NCBI GenBank assembly: GCA_030684515.1
Contig: JAUXVJ010000002.1
Span: 124,001-188,000, forward strand
DNA length: 64,000 bases
Reading direction: 5' to 3'
From: Actinomycetota bacterium
Lineage (GTDB): Bacteria > Actinomycetota > Actinomycetes > S36-B12
Program-made: the position numbers and the translations under genes
Shown here: positions 34,849 through 44,047 of the stretch, one piece after another
Layout: every line of letters begins with the position of its first letter
Numbering within the stretch: the stretch's first letter is position 1
The notes under the pieces: model-generated
The model's database searches: none
Told to the model about the DNA's origin: nothing
What the model saw: the letters and a program-made list of their open reading frames with translations, nothing else

Positions 34849-35700
34849 ATGGCCACCAACAGCAGGTTCAACGAGTCGAACAACCCGGTCCTTTCGCGAT
34901 ACGAAAAGGCAGACCAGCCTGGCTTCGCGTACGACGAAGGTCGCTCCGCTTTGAAGCAGGCAACGGGCGCCGGTGGAGCAAGCACTGATCAGGCTTTTGA
35001 CGTTCTCACGGCCGGGGGCGGCCTGCGGCTGACTCTCAATGACGTCATCATCAAGTCGACTGGCATTTTCGCTGTGACAGTTGTTATGGCAGTGGTCGGC
35101 TGGAATACCTTCGAGGCCGCTCCCTACCTGATGTGGATCGCTGCAATCGTGGGGCTTGGCCTCGGATTCGCGAATGCCCTCAAGCGTGAAGTGTCTCCGA
35201 TTCTCGTGATTGTCTACGCGGCAGTTCAGGGCATCTTCCTTGGCGGCATCAGCACTTGGTACAACTCCTACGCCGAATCAGTGAACTATCAGGGCCTGGT
35301 CCAACAGGCAGTCCTGGGCACCATGACCGCTTTCGCAGTGATGCTGCTGCTGTACGGCACCGGCATCATCAAAGTCACCGGCAAATTCAAGCGGATGATG
35401 ATGATTGCTCTGGTCAGCTATGCGTTCATCGCCTTGGCTTCGCTCATCAGCGCGCTCTTTGGCACCGGTGGCGGCTGGGGCTTCTACGGAGTTGGCGTCT
35501 GGGGCCTGCTGCTGTGCCTGATCGGCGTGGCTCTGGCGTCACTCACCTTGGTTCTGGACTTCGAGGCGATCAAGCAGGGCATAGCCCAGGGCGCACCGGA
35601 GCGTGAATCCTGGCGAATGGCCTTTGGCCTGCTCGTGACCTTGATCTGGCTCTACTTGGAGATCCTGCGCTTCCTGGCGATCTTCGCCGGTCGCGACTAA
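34849..35700 (+). CDS. Bax inhibitor-1/YccA-family membrane protein
   Basis: A 283-residue membrane protein with a soluble 65-residue N-terminus (NNPVLSRYEK, typical of actinobacterial members) and seven hydrophobic segments. FANALKREVSPILVIVYAAV near 122 and VYAAVQGIFLGGIS fit the family, as does LDFEAIKQGIAQGAPERESW near 238. Bacterial relatives leak calcium in a pH-dependent manner; that role is not readable here. The 3' end overlaps the convergent gene by 4 nt. Confidence 0.9.
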   Translation: MATNSRFNESNNPVLSRYEKADQPGFAYDEGRSALKQATGAGGASTDQAFDVLTAGGGLRLTLNDVIIKSTGIFAVTVVMAVVGWNTFEAAPYLMWIAAIVGLGLGFANALKREVSPILVIVYAAVQGIFLGGISTWYNSYAESVNYQGLVQQAVLGTMTAFAVMLLLYGTGIIKVTGKFKRMMMIALVSYAFIALASLISALFGTGGGWGFYGVGVWGLLLCLIGVALASLTLVLDFEAIKQGIAQGAPERESWRMAFGLLVTLIWLYLEILRFLAIFAGRD

Positions 35701-36005
35701 GGCAATTGCTGGCGGGCCAATGTCAGCGCATTGAGCCCGGAAACAAGTCCTTCTTCTGTAGGTGCGTCGTTTCGCAGGTCTGTGCCGAGCACCATAATCA
35801 CGTCGCCGTATGCCCAGGTGTTGAGCGTCGGCACTGTGGCTGGCGCGGGGCTTCCGAGAGTTCGTGAACAGTCGAGCAGTTCTTTGGCGAGCATTTCTAC
35901 GATGGACTGCGACGCCTCAAGCCGATTGATCGGCATTGAACGAAGTCGATCGACTACTCGGCGCAACTCAGTGTCGTAGGAGTCCGAGATCGAATGGCCT
36001 TGCAC
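35697..36005 (-). CDS. Conserved hypothetical actinobacterial protein
   Basis: About 102 residues if it begins at the GTG at 36005, right after the msrA stop; an ATG at 36032 inside msrA is an alternative. It contains YDTELRRVVDRLRSMPINRL followed by VEMLAKELLDCSR and NTWAYGDVIMVLGTDL, a pattern I recognise from uncharacterised actinobacterial proteins. It is alpha-helical, soluble and acidic. It may be cotranscribed with msrA. Function unknown. Confidence 0.7.
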   Translation of the reverse strand: MQGHSISDSYDTELRRVVDRLRSMPINRLEASQSIVEMLAKELLDCSRTLGSPAPATVPTLNTWAYGDVIMVLGTDLRNDAPTEEGLVSGLNALTLARQQLP

Positions 36006-36006
36006 G

Positions 36007-36543
36007 CTAGGCGAGCTCTGGAAGCGCAACACCGGTCATCGAATGGCAGCGGTAGCCGTTGGGATTCACCTCGAGATAGCGCTGGTGGTACGGCTCTGCG
36101 ACGTAGTAGGCAAAGTCGGCCGCTGGTGCGATCTCAGTGGTGATCTCGCCGTATCCGCGAGCGAGCAGTTCTGCGTTGTAGAGATCTCGGGTTCGCCTGG
36201 CCAGTTCGAACTGCTCATCAGTGGTCGTGAAGATTGCACTTCGGTACTGAGAGCCAACATCGTTGCCCTGACGCATGCCCTGCGTGGGGTCGTGCCGCTC
36301 CCAGAACTGCTGCAGAATTTCCAGGGTGCTGATCTTTGCAAGGTCGTAGGTCACACTGACGGTCTCGGTGTGGCCGGTGCGGCCGGTGCAGACCTCCTGG
36401 TAGCTGGGGCTGACGCGATCGCCGCCCATGTATCCGACGCTGGTGTCCACGACCCCGTCCTGCAGCCAGAAGATCTCTTCGGCCCCCCAAAAGCAGCCCA
36501 TAGCCAGATAGATCGTTGCGTTGTCCACAACTGTATTCGACAT
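36007..36543 (-). CDS. msrA: Peptide-methionine (S)-S-oxide reductase
   Basis: Repairs oxidised methionine. The catalytic Cys is in AMGCFWGAEEIFWLQDGVV near residue 16 with the chosen start MSNTVVDN (178 aa; the frame extends nine codons to 36570). GYMGGDRVSPSYQEVCTGRT and HAEAV-like HTETVSVTYDL follow, and PAADFAYYVAEPYHQRYL contains the substrate-binding residues. It follows the MFS gene by about 20 nt on the same strand. Confidence 0.94.
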   Translation of the reverse strand: MSNTVVDNATIYLAMGCFWGAEEIFWLQDGVVDTSVGYMGGDRVSPSYQEVCTGRTGHTETVSVTYDLAKISTLEILQQFWERHDPTQGMRQGNDVGSQYRSAIFTTTDEQFELARRTRDLYNAELLARGYGEITTEIAPAADFAYYVAEPYHQRYLEVNPNGYRCHSMTGVALPELA

Positions 36544-36562
36544 GAAGGAAGGGTACGCCGAA

Positions 36563-37849
36563 CTAGGCATTGACTTGGGCGGGAGTGCGCACCCGACCCA
36601 GGGTCTCTGGCATCACCCAGATGACGACGACCGCAACAAGGGAAAGCGCTGCGCCGACGCCAAAGGCCCAGTCGTAGTCCAGGCTGTCTACCAGGAAGCC
36701 GGCGGCCAGTGGCCCAAGAATCATCCCTAGGTCGGAGGTCATCTGGAAGGTAGCGACCACGATGCCGCCGCGACGTCCGCCGACGATGTCGCCGACTACC
36801 GCGGCAGGAGCCGAACCAAGGAATGCCGCACTGACCCCTTGGACAGCCATGGACAGGAAGAACAGCGCCGGGCCGATGAGGCTGGCGGTACCGAATCCAT
36901 TTGCCAGGATGTCGGCCGCGGTGAGAATCACCATGCCGATGAACAGCGTGACCGTGCCGATACGCATGGCCTTGCGGCGGCCCACGGTGTCCGCCATCCG
37001 TCCGGCAGGCATCAGAAGAATTGCTTGCACAACTGCGGCCAGCAGGAAGCCGAAGCCGGCCATCGACGCACCGCGATCGAGTCCTTCGGTGATGAACAAG
37101 GGAACGATCGAGATGCGCAGTCCGAATGAGACGAAGCCTCCGACGAGGCTGACCATCAGTGCGGCGCGGTAGGCGCCATCCCTGAGGGCGTCGCGAAGCG
37201 ACTCTTCAACTTCTGCTTCTCCACCCGAAACCTCTTCTTCAAGTTGTTGCAGCTTTGCTTTGGAGAGGAACACCATGCTGACGACTGAGGCCACGGCGAG
37301 GCTGCCGGCATAGATGAAGAAGGGTGCCCGGATCGAAATGGCAACGACGAGCCCGCCAAGTGCCGGGCCCGCAACACCCCCGAGCAGGAAACCGCCTTGG
37401 AAGGCGCTTGCCGCCCGACCTCGTTGGTCAGGCTTGGCTACGCGCAGCAAGAGGGACATTGCCGAGACAGTGAACATCGAGGAGCCGATGCCCGAGATGC
37501 CACGCCAGAGCAGTAACTGCCAGTAACTGGCGCTCATGCCGGCCATCAGGCTCGTCGCCGAGACCATGATCAAGCCACTCGAGAGGATGAGCCGCTCACC
37601 GAATTTATTGGCCAGGATGCCCGAGACCGGCGACATCATGAAGCGCGACAGAGCCATGACGGAAATGACGGCACTTGCTTCCAGAGCATTCACGCCGAAG
37701 GAACGAGCAAATACCGGGATGGCCGGAGCCAGGATTCCGAATCCGATCGCGACAAAGAAAGCAATGGCCGACAGGACCACCACTTCGCTCGGGAGATCGC
37801 GCAGCCACGGGGAGCGTTGCAGTACGTGGTGCGGGCGCCAAGAACTCAT
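36563..37849 (-). CDS. MFS transporter
   Basis: A 428-residue transporter with twelve predicted membrane helices. The motif A region is SRFMMSPVSGILANKFGERL near residue 68, and its second copy MPAGRMADTVGRRKAMRIG is near 280. GFLLGGVAGPALGGLV near 150 is the drug-efflux-type motif C region. A charged loop near residue 200 links the halves. It resembles drug:H+ antiporters of the 12-helix type; the substrate is unknown. The downstream genes msrA and the small hypothetical gene may share its transcript. Confidence 0.92.
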   Translation of the reverse strand: MSSWRPHHVLQRSPWLRDLPSEVVVLSAIAFFVAIGFGILAPAIPVFARSFGVNALEASAVISVMALSRFMMSPVSGILANKFGERLILSSGLIMVSATSLMAGMSASYWQLLLWRGISGIGSSMFTVSAMSLLLRVAKPDQRGRAASAFQGGFLLGGVAGPALGGLVVAISIRAPFFIYAGSLAVASVVSMVFLSKAKLQQLEEEVSGGEAEVEESLRDALRDGAYRAALMVSLVGGFVSFGLRISIVPLFITEGLDRGASMAGFGFLLAAVVQAILLMPAGRMADTVGRRKAMRIGTVTLFIGMVILTAADILANGFGTASLIGPALFFLSMAVQGVSAAFLGSAPAAVVGDIVGGRRGGIVVATFQMTSDLGMILGPLAAGFLVDSLDYDWAFGVGAALSLVAVVVIWVMPETLGRVRTPAQVNA

Positions 37850-37873
37850 CGGCGTTGACTCTATCCTCGACCC

Positions 37874-38380
37874 GTGGCGTCCAGAGGGCTTTCGACGGGG
37901 ATCGACAGCGATCGCCAGTTGGTCTATTCGGTTGAGGATGCATGGGCCAAGGCCCTTGATCGAGGAGGCCTAGTTGACTTCTTCGGCTCCAATTTCACCC
38001 TGCCAAGACAACGGGTCCTTGGGGATCTCAATGCTTTGCAGCGCACAGCTGATGCCTGGCTGTCCAGTGCCGCCTGTGCTGTCTGGTACCCGGCTCGTGA
38101 GGAGTTGCTGATCCGCGCGCGCAAGGGTCAGAGTCGGGCGCACTACGAGTCCACAGGGGTGATTGCCATCCCATTGCAATCGGCCTGGGCCTGCCGGGAG
38201 TCAGTGCTGGCGCATGAGGTCGCACACCATCTTTCGTGGAAGTCACAAGTGGCAGCGCATGATGCGAGTTTTCGACTGGCGATGACGCGGGTGGCCGACA
38301 TTGCCTTTGGGCCGCAGGCCGCGTTGCTCCTGCGAGCTGGATATGACGGTGCAGGGTTGGCGGTCGCGCATGTCGATTGA
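37874..38380 (+). CDS. TIGR04338-like putative metallohydrolase
   Basis: A 168-residue protein with a zinc signature HEVAHHLSW (H, E, H, H) near residue 115 and RARKGQSRAHYESTG near 75. I recognise it as the actinobacterial putative metallohydrolase family (TIGR04338). It is soluble with no signal peptide. Its stop overlaps the next gene by 11 nt, and in other actinobacteria these two gene families are also neighbours. The substrate and role are unknown. Confidence 0.82.
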   Translation: MASRGLSTGIDSDRQLVYSVEDAWAKALDRGGLVDFFGSNFTLPRQRVLGDLNALQRTADAWLSSAACAVWYPAREELLIRARKGQSRAHYESTGVIAIPLQSAWACRESVLAHEVAHHLSWKSQVAAHDASFRLAMTRVADIAFGPQAALLLRAGYDGAGLAVAHVD

Positions 38381-39155
38381 GCGCATCAGTGCGCTGCTGG
38401 CCAAGGCCGAACGCACAGACAATGAGCATGAAGCCGAGGCCTATCTGATGAAAGCGCAAGCCCTTGCTACTGCAGCGAGCATCAGCCTCGCCGTTGCTCA
38501 GGCGCACAAGGAAAAACGCCAGGAGCGAACTCAGCCTCAGTCGCGCACGATCATCATCGGCGAGAAGGGCAAAAGAGCTAATCAGCATCTGATCTCGATG
38601 TTCATCGCTGTGGCGCAGGCAAATGATGTGAAAGTTGATATCGCCTCGAACTCGACCTTCGTCATTGCCTATGGAATGCCTTCAGACGTCGATGTCGTTG
38701 AAGCGTTGTTTACCTCGCTCGCGGTGCAGATGATCAACTCTGGTCACCGTTGGGTGGCACAGGACAGTTGGCGCGGTGACACCTACGTTGCTGTTACTCG
38801 AGTGCGTGGTCGCTCGGTGCGCAAGGTGCGTGCGCACACTGCGCACACCGTCCGTGTTGCCTTCTATCGCTCCTACATCGAGCGCATCGGCGAACGCCTG
38901 CAGCAGGTCCGCTCAGAGGTCTTCACTTCGGAGGGGGTCCAGTCGTCGGCTGCTGCGCTTGTGTTGCGTGACAAGGAGTCGGAGATCACGGCATTCCATC
39001 AGCAGACCAGCCAGGCGCGCGGCAGTTGGCAGGGCTACTCGGGGCAGATGCGCGGAGATCTTGGCACGGCGACGAAGGCAGGCCGCAGGGCTGCTGATGC
39101 CGCGCGCTTGTCTCAACAGGCAGAACTGGGCGAGCGGTCGATGCTCGCGCGCTAG
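38370..39155 (+). CDS. DUF2786 domain protein
   Basis: A 261-residue protein. The DUF2786 domain is at residues 1-45: MSIERISALLAKAERTDNEH then EAEAYLMKAQALATAASISL. The middle contains SDVDVVEALFTSLAVQMINS and GRSVRKVRAHTAHTVRVAFY; the C-terminus is basic and Ala-rich. The start at 38370 is inside the upstream metallohydrolase gene, so the two are coupled. DUF2786 proteins also occur in phages. Function unknown. Confidence 0.88.
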   Translation: MSIERISALLAKAERTDNEHEAEAYLMKAQALATAASISLAVAQAHKEKRQERTQPQSRTIIIGEKGKRANQHLISMFIAVAQANDVKVDIASNSTFVIAYGMPSDVDVVEALFTSLAVQMINSGHRWVAQDSWRGDTYVAVTRVRGRSVRKVRAHTAHTVRVAFYRSYIERIGERLQQVRSEVFTSEGVQSSAAALVLRDKESEITAFHQQTSQARGSWQGYSGQMRGDLGTATKAGRRAADAARLSQQAELGERSMLAR

Positions 39156-39643
39156 TGGATGTACGCCTCGACCTTGCGAATCTCCACGGTGATCTCCTTG
39201 CCATTGGCAAGGGAGTACGACGCGGAGTCGCCTACCCGCTTGCCTACCAGAGATGCGCCCAGCGGCGACGTCGGTGAGTACACATCAATCGACGCGTGCG
39301 CGGACTCTTCACGTGATCCCAGCAGGAATATCTCCTCGTCGCCACCAGCGGTGAAGACAATCGTGACGACCTTGCCTGGCGCAACTTCGTCATCCTCAGA
39401 CTCAGGGACGCCGATCCTGGCGTGCTCCAGCAGTTGCTTGAGCTGGCGGACGCGGGCTTCGTTCTTGCCCTGCTCTTCACGGGCAGCGTGGTAACCGCCA
39501 TTCTCCTTGAGGTCACCTTCTTCGCGCGCAAGCTCAATCCGCTTGGTGATCTCAACGCGAGTCGGACCAGTGCGCTCGGCGAGCTCAGCCGCCAAGCGGT
39601 CATGAGCTTCCTGGGTAAGCCAAGTCACGGCATGGTCAGTCAT
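39152..39643 (-). CDS. greA: Transcription elongation factor GreA
   Basis: Rescues backtracked RNA polymerase by stimulating transcript cleavage. With the start at 39643 it has 163 residues, the usual length. The N-terminal coiled coil has EGDLKENGGYHAAREEQGKN with the two acidic tip residues in GDLKEN, and the C-terminal domain ends with SPLGASLVGKRVGDSASYSL. It overlaps the convergent DUF2786 gene by 4 nt. It lies next to DUF4307 and mca, as in M. tuberculosis. Confidence 0.95.
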   Translation of the reverse strand: MTDHAVTWLTQEAHDRLAAELAERTGPTRVEITKRIELAREEGDLKENGGYHAAREEQGKNEARVRQLKQLLEHARIGVPESEDDEVAPGKVVTIVFTAGGDEEIFLLGSREESAHASIDVYSPTSPLGASLVGKRVGDSASYSLANGKEITVEIRKVEAYIH

Positions 39644-39684
39644 AGCGGGCAAGGTTAGTGCTTTGTGCGGCAAGCCAATAGTGG

Positions 39685-40149
39685 TTAGGCGCGCCAAGGC
39701 TGACTTGGAGGGATCACGCCCTCAGGAAATTGCGGAGCCTGCACGGGCTTGTCTCCGCAGCCAAGCACTTCAACGGTGTAGGCAGCGATAGCTGTGCGCA
39801 GTGGGTAAGTGACAGTGGCCGAACCATCAATCGGTGTCACGTCAACCCTGGCGTAGCCCACATCTGCGCGGGATTGATCCTGGGCGCGAAGGGTGCAGGT
39901 GATCGGCGTGTCATCGACCGCATGCACCCGGAACGTCACGTCGACCCGGTCGGCCGCCAGGACCTTCCATGTCAGCAGACTGAAGTCGACCTGCGGCCGG
40001 GTGACCTGGATGGCGACGAAGACCAGAATCAGCGCGAAGGCAATAGCCAAGGCGTAGGTGGTGATTCGACCAGTGATCGACTTGTGATTGAGCCCGTAGC
40101 GCTCGACCATTGCTGGGGAGAGTTGCTCCTTGCGGAAAGGGCTGGTCAT
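39685..40149 (-). CDS. DUF4307 membrane protein
   Basis: A 154-residue protein with one transmembrane helix (about residues 31-48, ITTYALAIAFALILVFVAI). The N-terminus RYGLNHKSI is conserved in the family, and the extracytoplasmic part has TFRVHAVDDTPITCTLRAQD. It sits between greA and the divergent mca gene, the same position as Rv1081c. Function unknown. Confidence 0.85.
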   Translation of the reverse strand: MTSPFRKEQLSPAMVERYGLNHKSITGRITTYALAIAFALILVFVAIQVTRPQVDFSLLTWKVLAADRVDVTFRVHAVDDTPITCTLRAQDQSRADVGYARVDVTPIDGSATVTYPLRTAIAAYTVEVLGCGDKPVQAPQFPEGVIPPSQPWRA

Positions 40150-40217
40150 GGTGACCCCATTCTCGGGCTTGGGTAGCCGCGCGCAACGCCCGGTATGTCA
40201 CTTGCGAGACTAGGCCG

Positions 40218-41102
40218 GTGAAACTCCCGCTTCGCCTCATGGCAATTCACGCTCATCCTGACGATGAAGCGAGCAAGGGCGCGGCCACGATGGCCAAATA
40301 CGTGGCTGAGGGCATCGATGTCATGGTCGTGACCTGCACTGGTGGCGAACGCGGAGATCTGCTGCACAACGCTGCTGAGGAAGAGGTCAAGGAGCACGGC
40401 TTGGCAGAGGTCCGGCGCCGCGAGATGGCCAAGGCCGTAGAAATCCTGGGTGTTCGTCATGCCTGGCTGGGCTATGAGGACTCGGGATTCCCGGATCCTG
40501 AAGTTGACCCGCCGCTACCGCTTCCCGAGGGTTGTTTTGCCGACCTTCCGATCGAGGTCGAGCTGGTTCCGATGGTCCGTCTGCTGCGCGAGTTCCGACC
40601 TCAGGTGGTGACGACCTATGACGAGAATGGTGGCTATCCGCATCCGGATCACATCCGCGTGCACACCCTGACGATGGCCGCCGTGGATGCGGCAGCTGAT
40701 CCCGGCTTTGACAGTGATCTTGAGCCTTGGACGGTTTCCAAGATCTACTACAACATGACGTTCACGCGAGGTCGCGTGTACGCGATGCACGAGGCGATGA
40801 TTGAAGCCGGTGTCGAATCGCAGTACACCGATTGGATCAAGCGGATGGAATCGCGACCTGACGAGTCGCATCGCATCACGACGAGTGTGAACGTGGCTGA
40901 TTTTTTTCCGCAGCGTGATGCTGCACTGCTTGCACACCGCACGCAGGTCGATCCGTCCAGCCAATGGTTTGCTGTGCCCACTGAGGTTCAGGCACGCATT
41001 TGGCCTACGGAGGAATTCCAGCTCGCAAAGTCTCTCGTACCAACGGATCTTCCCGAAACTGATCTCTTTGCCGGATTGAGGACTGATGTACCTGCTCACT
41101 GA
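40218..41102 (+). CDS. mca: Mycothiol S-conjugate amidase
   Basis: Splits mycothiol conjugates of toxins and electrophiles into mercapturic acids and GlcN-inositol. The 294-residue LmbE-like enzyme has the zinc motif HAHPDDEASKG at about residue 11 and a second zinc site in GGYPHPDHIRVHT near 138. CTGGERGDLLH near 41 is also conserved. It indicates the organism makes mycothiol, an actinobacterial thiol. The downstream small membrane gene overlaps it by 17 nt. Confidence 0.95.
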   Translation: MKLPLRLMAIHAHPDDEASKGAATMAKYVAEGIDVMVVTCTGGERGDLLHNAAEEEVKEHGLAEVRRREMAKAVEILGVRHAWLGYEDSGFPDPEVDPPLPLPEGCFADLPIEVELVPMVRLLREFRPQVVTTYDENGGYPHPDHIRVHTLTMAAVDAAADPGFDSDLEPWTVSKIYYNMTFTRGRVYAMHEAMIEAGVESQYTDWIKRMESRPDESHRITTSVNVADFFPQRDAALLAHRTQVDPSSQWFAVPTEVQARIWPTEEFQLAKSLVPTDLPETDLFAGLRTDVPAH

Positions 41103-41289
41103 AGCTGCTAACGACGAAGCCATGAGGTCCCTCATCGACAAAGCCGGTCCAATCGCGATGCTGTTCGTCGTGTTGATCGCCGTCGCTTTGTTTTTCTTGT
41201 TCAGGTCGATGAAGCGTCAACTCAAGCGAGTCGATGAGCATTTCCCCACTGATCCACCAAGTGTTGATGGCAACGCCCGCACCGAGTGA
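41086..41289 (+). CDS. Small single-helix membrane protein next to mca
   Basis: A 67-residue protein with one membrane helix (about residues 21-41) followed by a basic patch (RSMKRQLKRVDEHFP). The position matches Rv1083 of M. tuberculosis, also a small membrane gene directly after mca. It overlaps both mca and the following SURF1 gene. Function unknown; RSMKRQLKRV is a common pattern for anchored, cytoplasm-facing basic tails. Confidence 0.8.
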   Translation: MYLLTEAANDEAMRSLIDKAGPIAMLFVVLIAVALFFLFRSMKRQLKRVDEHFPTDPPSVDGNARTE

Positions 41290-42046
41290 CCTTTGGCACT
41301 TAGCGCTGACCCCGCGATTCTTGATTCGCGCAGGGTTAGCGCTGTTGTTGATCGGCGCCTTTGCCTATCTTGGTCATTGGCAGTGGGAGCGAACCCAAGA
41401 TCTTCTGGACTCTGAGCGTGCCGCGTTGGCCGAAGTCGTCGCAGTCGACGGGCTCAACCCTCTAGGTCAAGATTTGACCAGCGAGACTGTCGGAAGAACT
41501 GTTACAGCAGTTGGCACCTACCAAGCAGAGCAGCAGCGGATCGTCGTCCACAGAGGCTTTAACGACAAGTCGGGCGTGTGGGTGGTCACGCCGCTTGTTC
41601 TGGATGACGGGAGTCTGATTGCTGTCATGCGCGGCTGGCTGCCCTCTGCACAGACATCGGAACTCCAGCCTCCGCCAGGCCAGGTGCGTATCACGGGAGT
41701 CCTGCAGGCAGATGAGTCCTTCTACAAGGGCGAGGCAACTTCCGTTGGGCAGATCGCGGCGATCTCCCAGCAGAGCCTGAATTGGGGTCCACAGGCTCGA
41801 TCGGGCTTCATCGTTCTTGCCTCGCAGAGACCGCAATCCCAAGGCGCCCCAACGCCAGTGCCGATTGATCCTCAGTCGGCTGAGGTGGCATTTCCCTTTC
41901 AGAACTTCTTCTATGCATTCCAGTGGTGGGTCTTCGGGCTCTTCGTTCTCGCGGTCTACCTACGGTGGTTGTGGTTGGACGCACAATTGCTGAAGGAGGA
42001 GGAAGGTGCACCTCCGCCTGAACCTGCTGAACCGGTGCTTGACTAG
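41267..42046 (+). CDS. SURF1-family cytochrome oxidase assembly protein
   Basis: A 259-residue membrane protein with two helices at the ends: about residues 20-36 (AGLALLLIGAFAYLGHW) and about 214-231. The family marks are LGHWQWERTQD near 33, HRGFNDKSGVWVVTPL near 91 and RGWLP near 121. SURF1 helps insert heme a into cytochrome c oxidase. The start at 41267 is chosen among two in-frame ATGs; 41234 is the alternative. The tail is acidic and Pro-rich. Confidence 0.87.
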   Translation: MATPAPSDLWHLALTPRFLIRAGLALLLIGAFAYLGHWQWERTQDLLDSERAALAEVVAVDGLNPLGQDLTSETVGRTVTAVGTYQAEQQRIVVHRGFNDKSGVWVVTPLVLDDGSLIAVMRGWLPSAQTSELQPPPGQVRITGVLQADESFYKGEATSVGQIAAISQQSLNWGPQARSGFIVLASQRPQSQGAPTPVPIDPQSAEVAFPFQNFFYAFQWWVFGLFVLAVYLRWLWLDAQLLKEEEGAPPPEPAEPVLD

Positions 42047-42057
42047 CCTTGCGTCCC

Positions 42058-42429
42058 ATGAAGGGAATCCCAGGCGCGGCACTTCGCTACAAGATCATGG
42101 CCTGGATTACTGGTGTGGTGCTGGCCAGCGCCTTCACGTGGATGCTCCTGCTCATCATCAAATGGATGGCTGACGGGTACGCGCTATCAGATTTCTTCAG
42201 CTCTAATGATCAAAAGCCCTCGCTGTACGGGGCTTTGTGGATTGTGCACGGATGGGCGTACTTCCTCTACCTGATTGTTGGCGTGGATCTGGCCTTCAGG
42301 CTGCGCTACAGCATTGGGCGAACTGTGCTGATCCTCTTGGCAGGCACGATTCCGTTCATGTCCTTCGTTGCCGAGCGCTATGTGCACAAAGATCTTCAGC
42401 GACGCGCGCAGCCAACTGCCGTCAGCTAG
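42058..42429 (+). CDS. DUF3817 membrane protein
   Basis: A 123-residue protein with three hydrophobic segments. The pattern [20 protein letters not shown], then [23 protein letters not shown] and [20 protein letters not shown], is that of DUF3817 (YdzA-like) proteins. The ATG at 42058 is preferred to a TTG at 42049. It follows SURF1 by 11 nt, so may share its transcript. Function unknown. Confidence 0.87.
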   Translation: MKGIPGAALRYKIMAWITGVVLASAFTWMLLLIIKWMADGYALSDFFSSNDQKPSLYGALWIVHGWAYFLYLIVGVDLAFRLRYSIGRTVLILLAGTIPFMSFVAERYVHKDLQRRAQPTAVS

Positions 42430-43099
42430 GCAGCTCCCAGTCAATCGCCTTGCCGCCTGCCCTTTCCAGCAGGCTGTTGGCCCGGCTGAATGGTCGTGAG
42501 CCGAAGAATCCTCGTTCGGCTGAGAGCGGGCTCGGGTGTGCACTGGCAATGATGGGGACATCTGGCATGAGTGACACAAGTGACTGTGCGTCCCGGCCCC
42601 ACAAGATGGCAACCAAAGGCTTCTTGCGTGCGACCAAGCCGCGGATGGCAGCCTCAGTGATGCTCTCCCAGCCCTTGCCTCGGTGGCTGCCTGACTCACC
42701 TGCCTGAACGGTCAGCACCCGATTCAACAGGAGTACCCCCTGCTCACTCCAAGGGCTCAAGTCGCCATTGCGCGGCGCAGGCACGCCAAGATCTGTGACG
42801 AGCTCCTTGAAGATGTTGGTGAGGCTGCGTGGCAGGGGCTGAACTTGCGGTGCGACGCTGAATGAAAGACCGACCGGGTGACCCAGCGTCGGGTATGGAT
42901 CTTGTCCCATGATCAAGACGCTGATCCGCGGCAGGGGTTGCCGAAATGCCCGCAGTATCTGTGAGCCGGCCGGCAGCCAGGGCCGCCCGGCGTTGGTCTC
43001 TTCCCGAAGAAACTCGCCAAGAGCAGTCAGATTCGCCTGCTCTTCTTTGAGCACTGGTACCCACGTGGGGTGCACCAGCTCCTCAAGTGGCAGCGCCAT
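42422..43099 (-). CDS. ung: Uracil-DNA glycosylase (family 1)
   Basis: Removes uracil from DNA. In 225 residues it shows the water-activating loop [17 protein letters not shown] near 64, [12 protein letters not shown] near 121, and the Leu-insertion loop [20 protein letters not shown] near 187. Its 3' end overlaps DUF3817 by 8 nt. It diverges from the MaoC-like gene over 72 nt. Confidence 0.96.
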   Translation of the reverse strand: MALPLEELVHPTWVPVLKEEQANLTALGEFLREETNAGRPWLPAGSQILRAFRQPLPRISVLIMGQDPYPTLGHPVGLSFSVAPQVQPLPRSLTNIFKELVTDLGVPAPRNGDLSPWSEQGVLLLNRVLTVQAGESGSHRGKGWESITEAAIRGLVARKKPLVAILWGRDAQSLVSLMPDVPIIASAHPSPLSAERGFFGSRPFSRANSLLERAGGKAIDWELPS

Positions 43100-43171
43100 G
43101 GACCGACCCTATGTCGTGCCTTCTTTGCCAGAGGCGTCATGCGCGAGTGAGTCATTGACTAACGTGCGCCT

Positions 43172-44017
43172 GTGACTTCGCAGACTGAACCGACCGCTGA
43201 ATATCAGGCCTACGTTGATGCCGATGCCGTACTTGCGTACGCCTTGGCAAGCAATGACCCGAACCCTCTTTGCAATACCGGCGAAGTGGTGTCGCCGCTG
43301 TTCACCGCGACCCTGGTGGTCAACGGATTTCGCTCGACGATGTCCCAAGCGGTGCCAAGCGGCGCGATCACTGGAACGCGTGCATCTGTGCATGGAATGC
43401 ATGACGTCCACTACTTCGCTCCCGTGGTGCCGGGTTCGAAGGTGATTTGCACCGGCCGTCACTATGCAGTTCGGCAGACGGGTGCGGGCGTGGCGATCAC
43501 TACTGAGCTTGATGTGCTTGATCTTGACCACCAGCTTCTGGTGCGTCACTACTGGACCGGCATGAATGTGGGAGCCACTGTGGATGGGGAGTTTGGCGAA
43601 GCGCCGCCGGAGCACCTCTTTCCAGATTCTGCTCGGTCCAAGCCCATTGACTCGTTGATCATGGAGATCACCGCTGATCAGGGCTTCAGGTATGGCGGAG
43701 CTTCCGGTGATCGAAATGACCATGCCATCAATGATGAAGCTGCGCGCGCAGAGGGGTTTCCCAGCAAGATCGTGCAGGGGCTGTGCACCTTTGCGATGTG
43801 CAGTGGAGCAGTGCTGAAGCTGGTGGGTGAAGGTGATCCCTCGCGTCTGACGCGACTGGCAGGTCGCTTCTCCTCGCCGGTTTTCCCTCGACAGCAACTT
43901 CAGGTGGATCTTTTCGATGCTGGAGTCTCTGCTGATGGCCGTCAGCTCGTGGCGTTCGAGGCGACTTCAAATGGCACGACTGTCGTGAAGCATGGTCGGG
44001 CAGAGCTCACCATCTAG
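43172..44017 (+). CDS. MaoC-like double-hotdog dehydratase
   Basis: A 281-residue protein with two hotdog repeats. The N-terminal half contains YALASNDPNPL and SPLFTATLVVNG; the C-terminal half holds the hydratase 2 motif YGGASGDRNDHAINDEAARA near 173 with the expected Asp and His, followed by GFPSKIVQGLCTFAM. Such proteins hydrate enoyl-CoA or enoyl-ACP. Starts at a GTG. The exact substrate is not readable. Confidence 0.88.
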   Translation: MTSQTEPTAEYQAYVDADAVLAYALASNDPNPLCNTGEVVSPLFTATLVVNGFRSTMSQAVPSGAITGTRASVHGMHDVHYFAPVVPGSKVICTGRHYAVRQTGAGVAITTELDVLDLDHQLLVRHYWTGMNVGATVDGEFGEAPPEHLFPDSARSKPIDSLIMEITADQGFRYGGASGDRNDHAINDEAARAEGFPSKIVQGLCTFAMCSGAVLKLVGEGDPSRLTRLAGRFSSPVFPRQQLQVDLFDAGVSADGRQLVAFEATSNGTTVVKHGRAELTI

Positions 44018-44047
44018 CATCATCCCAACGTCTTGAAGGGGGACCAC

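Noticed and set aside
33276-34850. Integrated element next to the tRNA
   Set aside because: No integrase, no duplicated tRNA end and no clear composition shift were seen.
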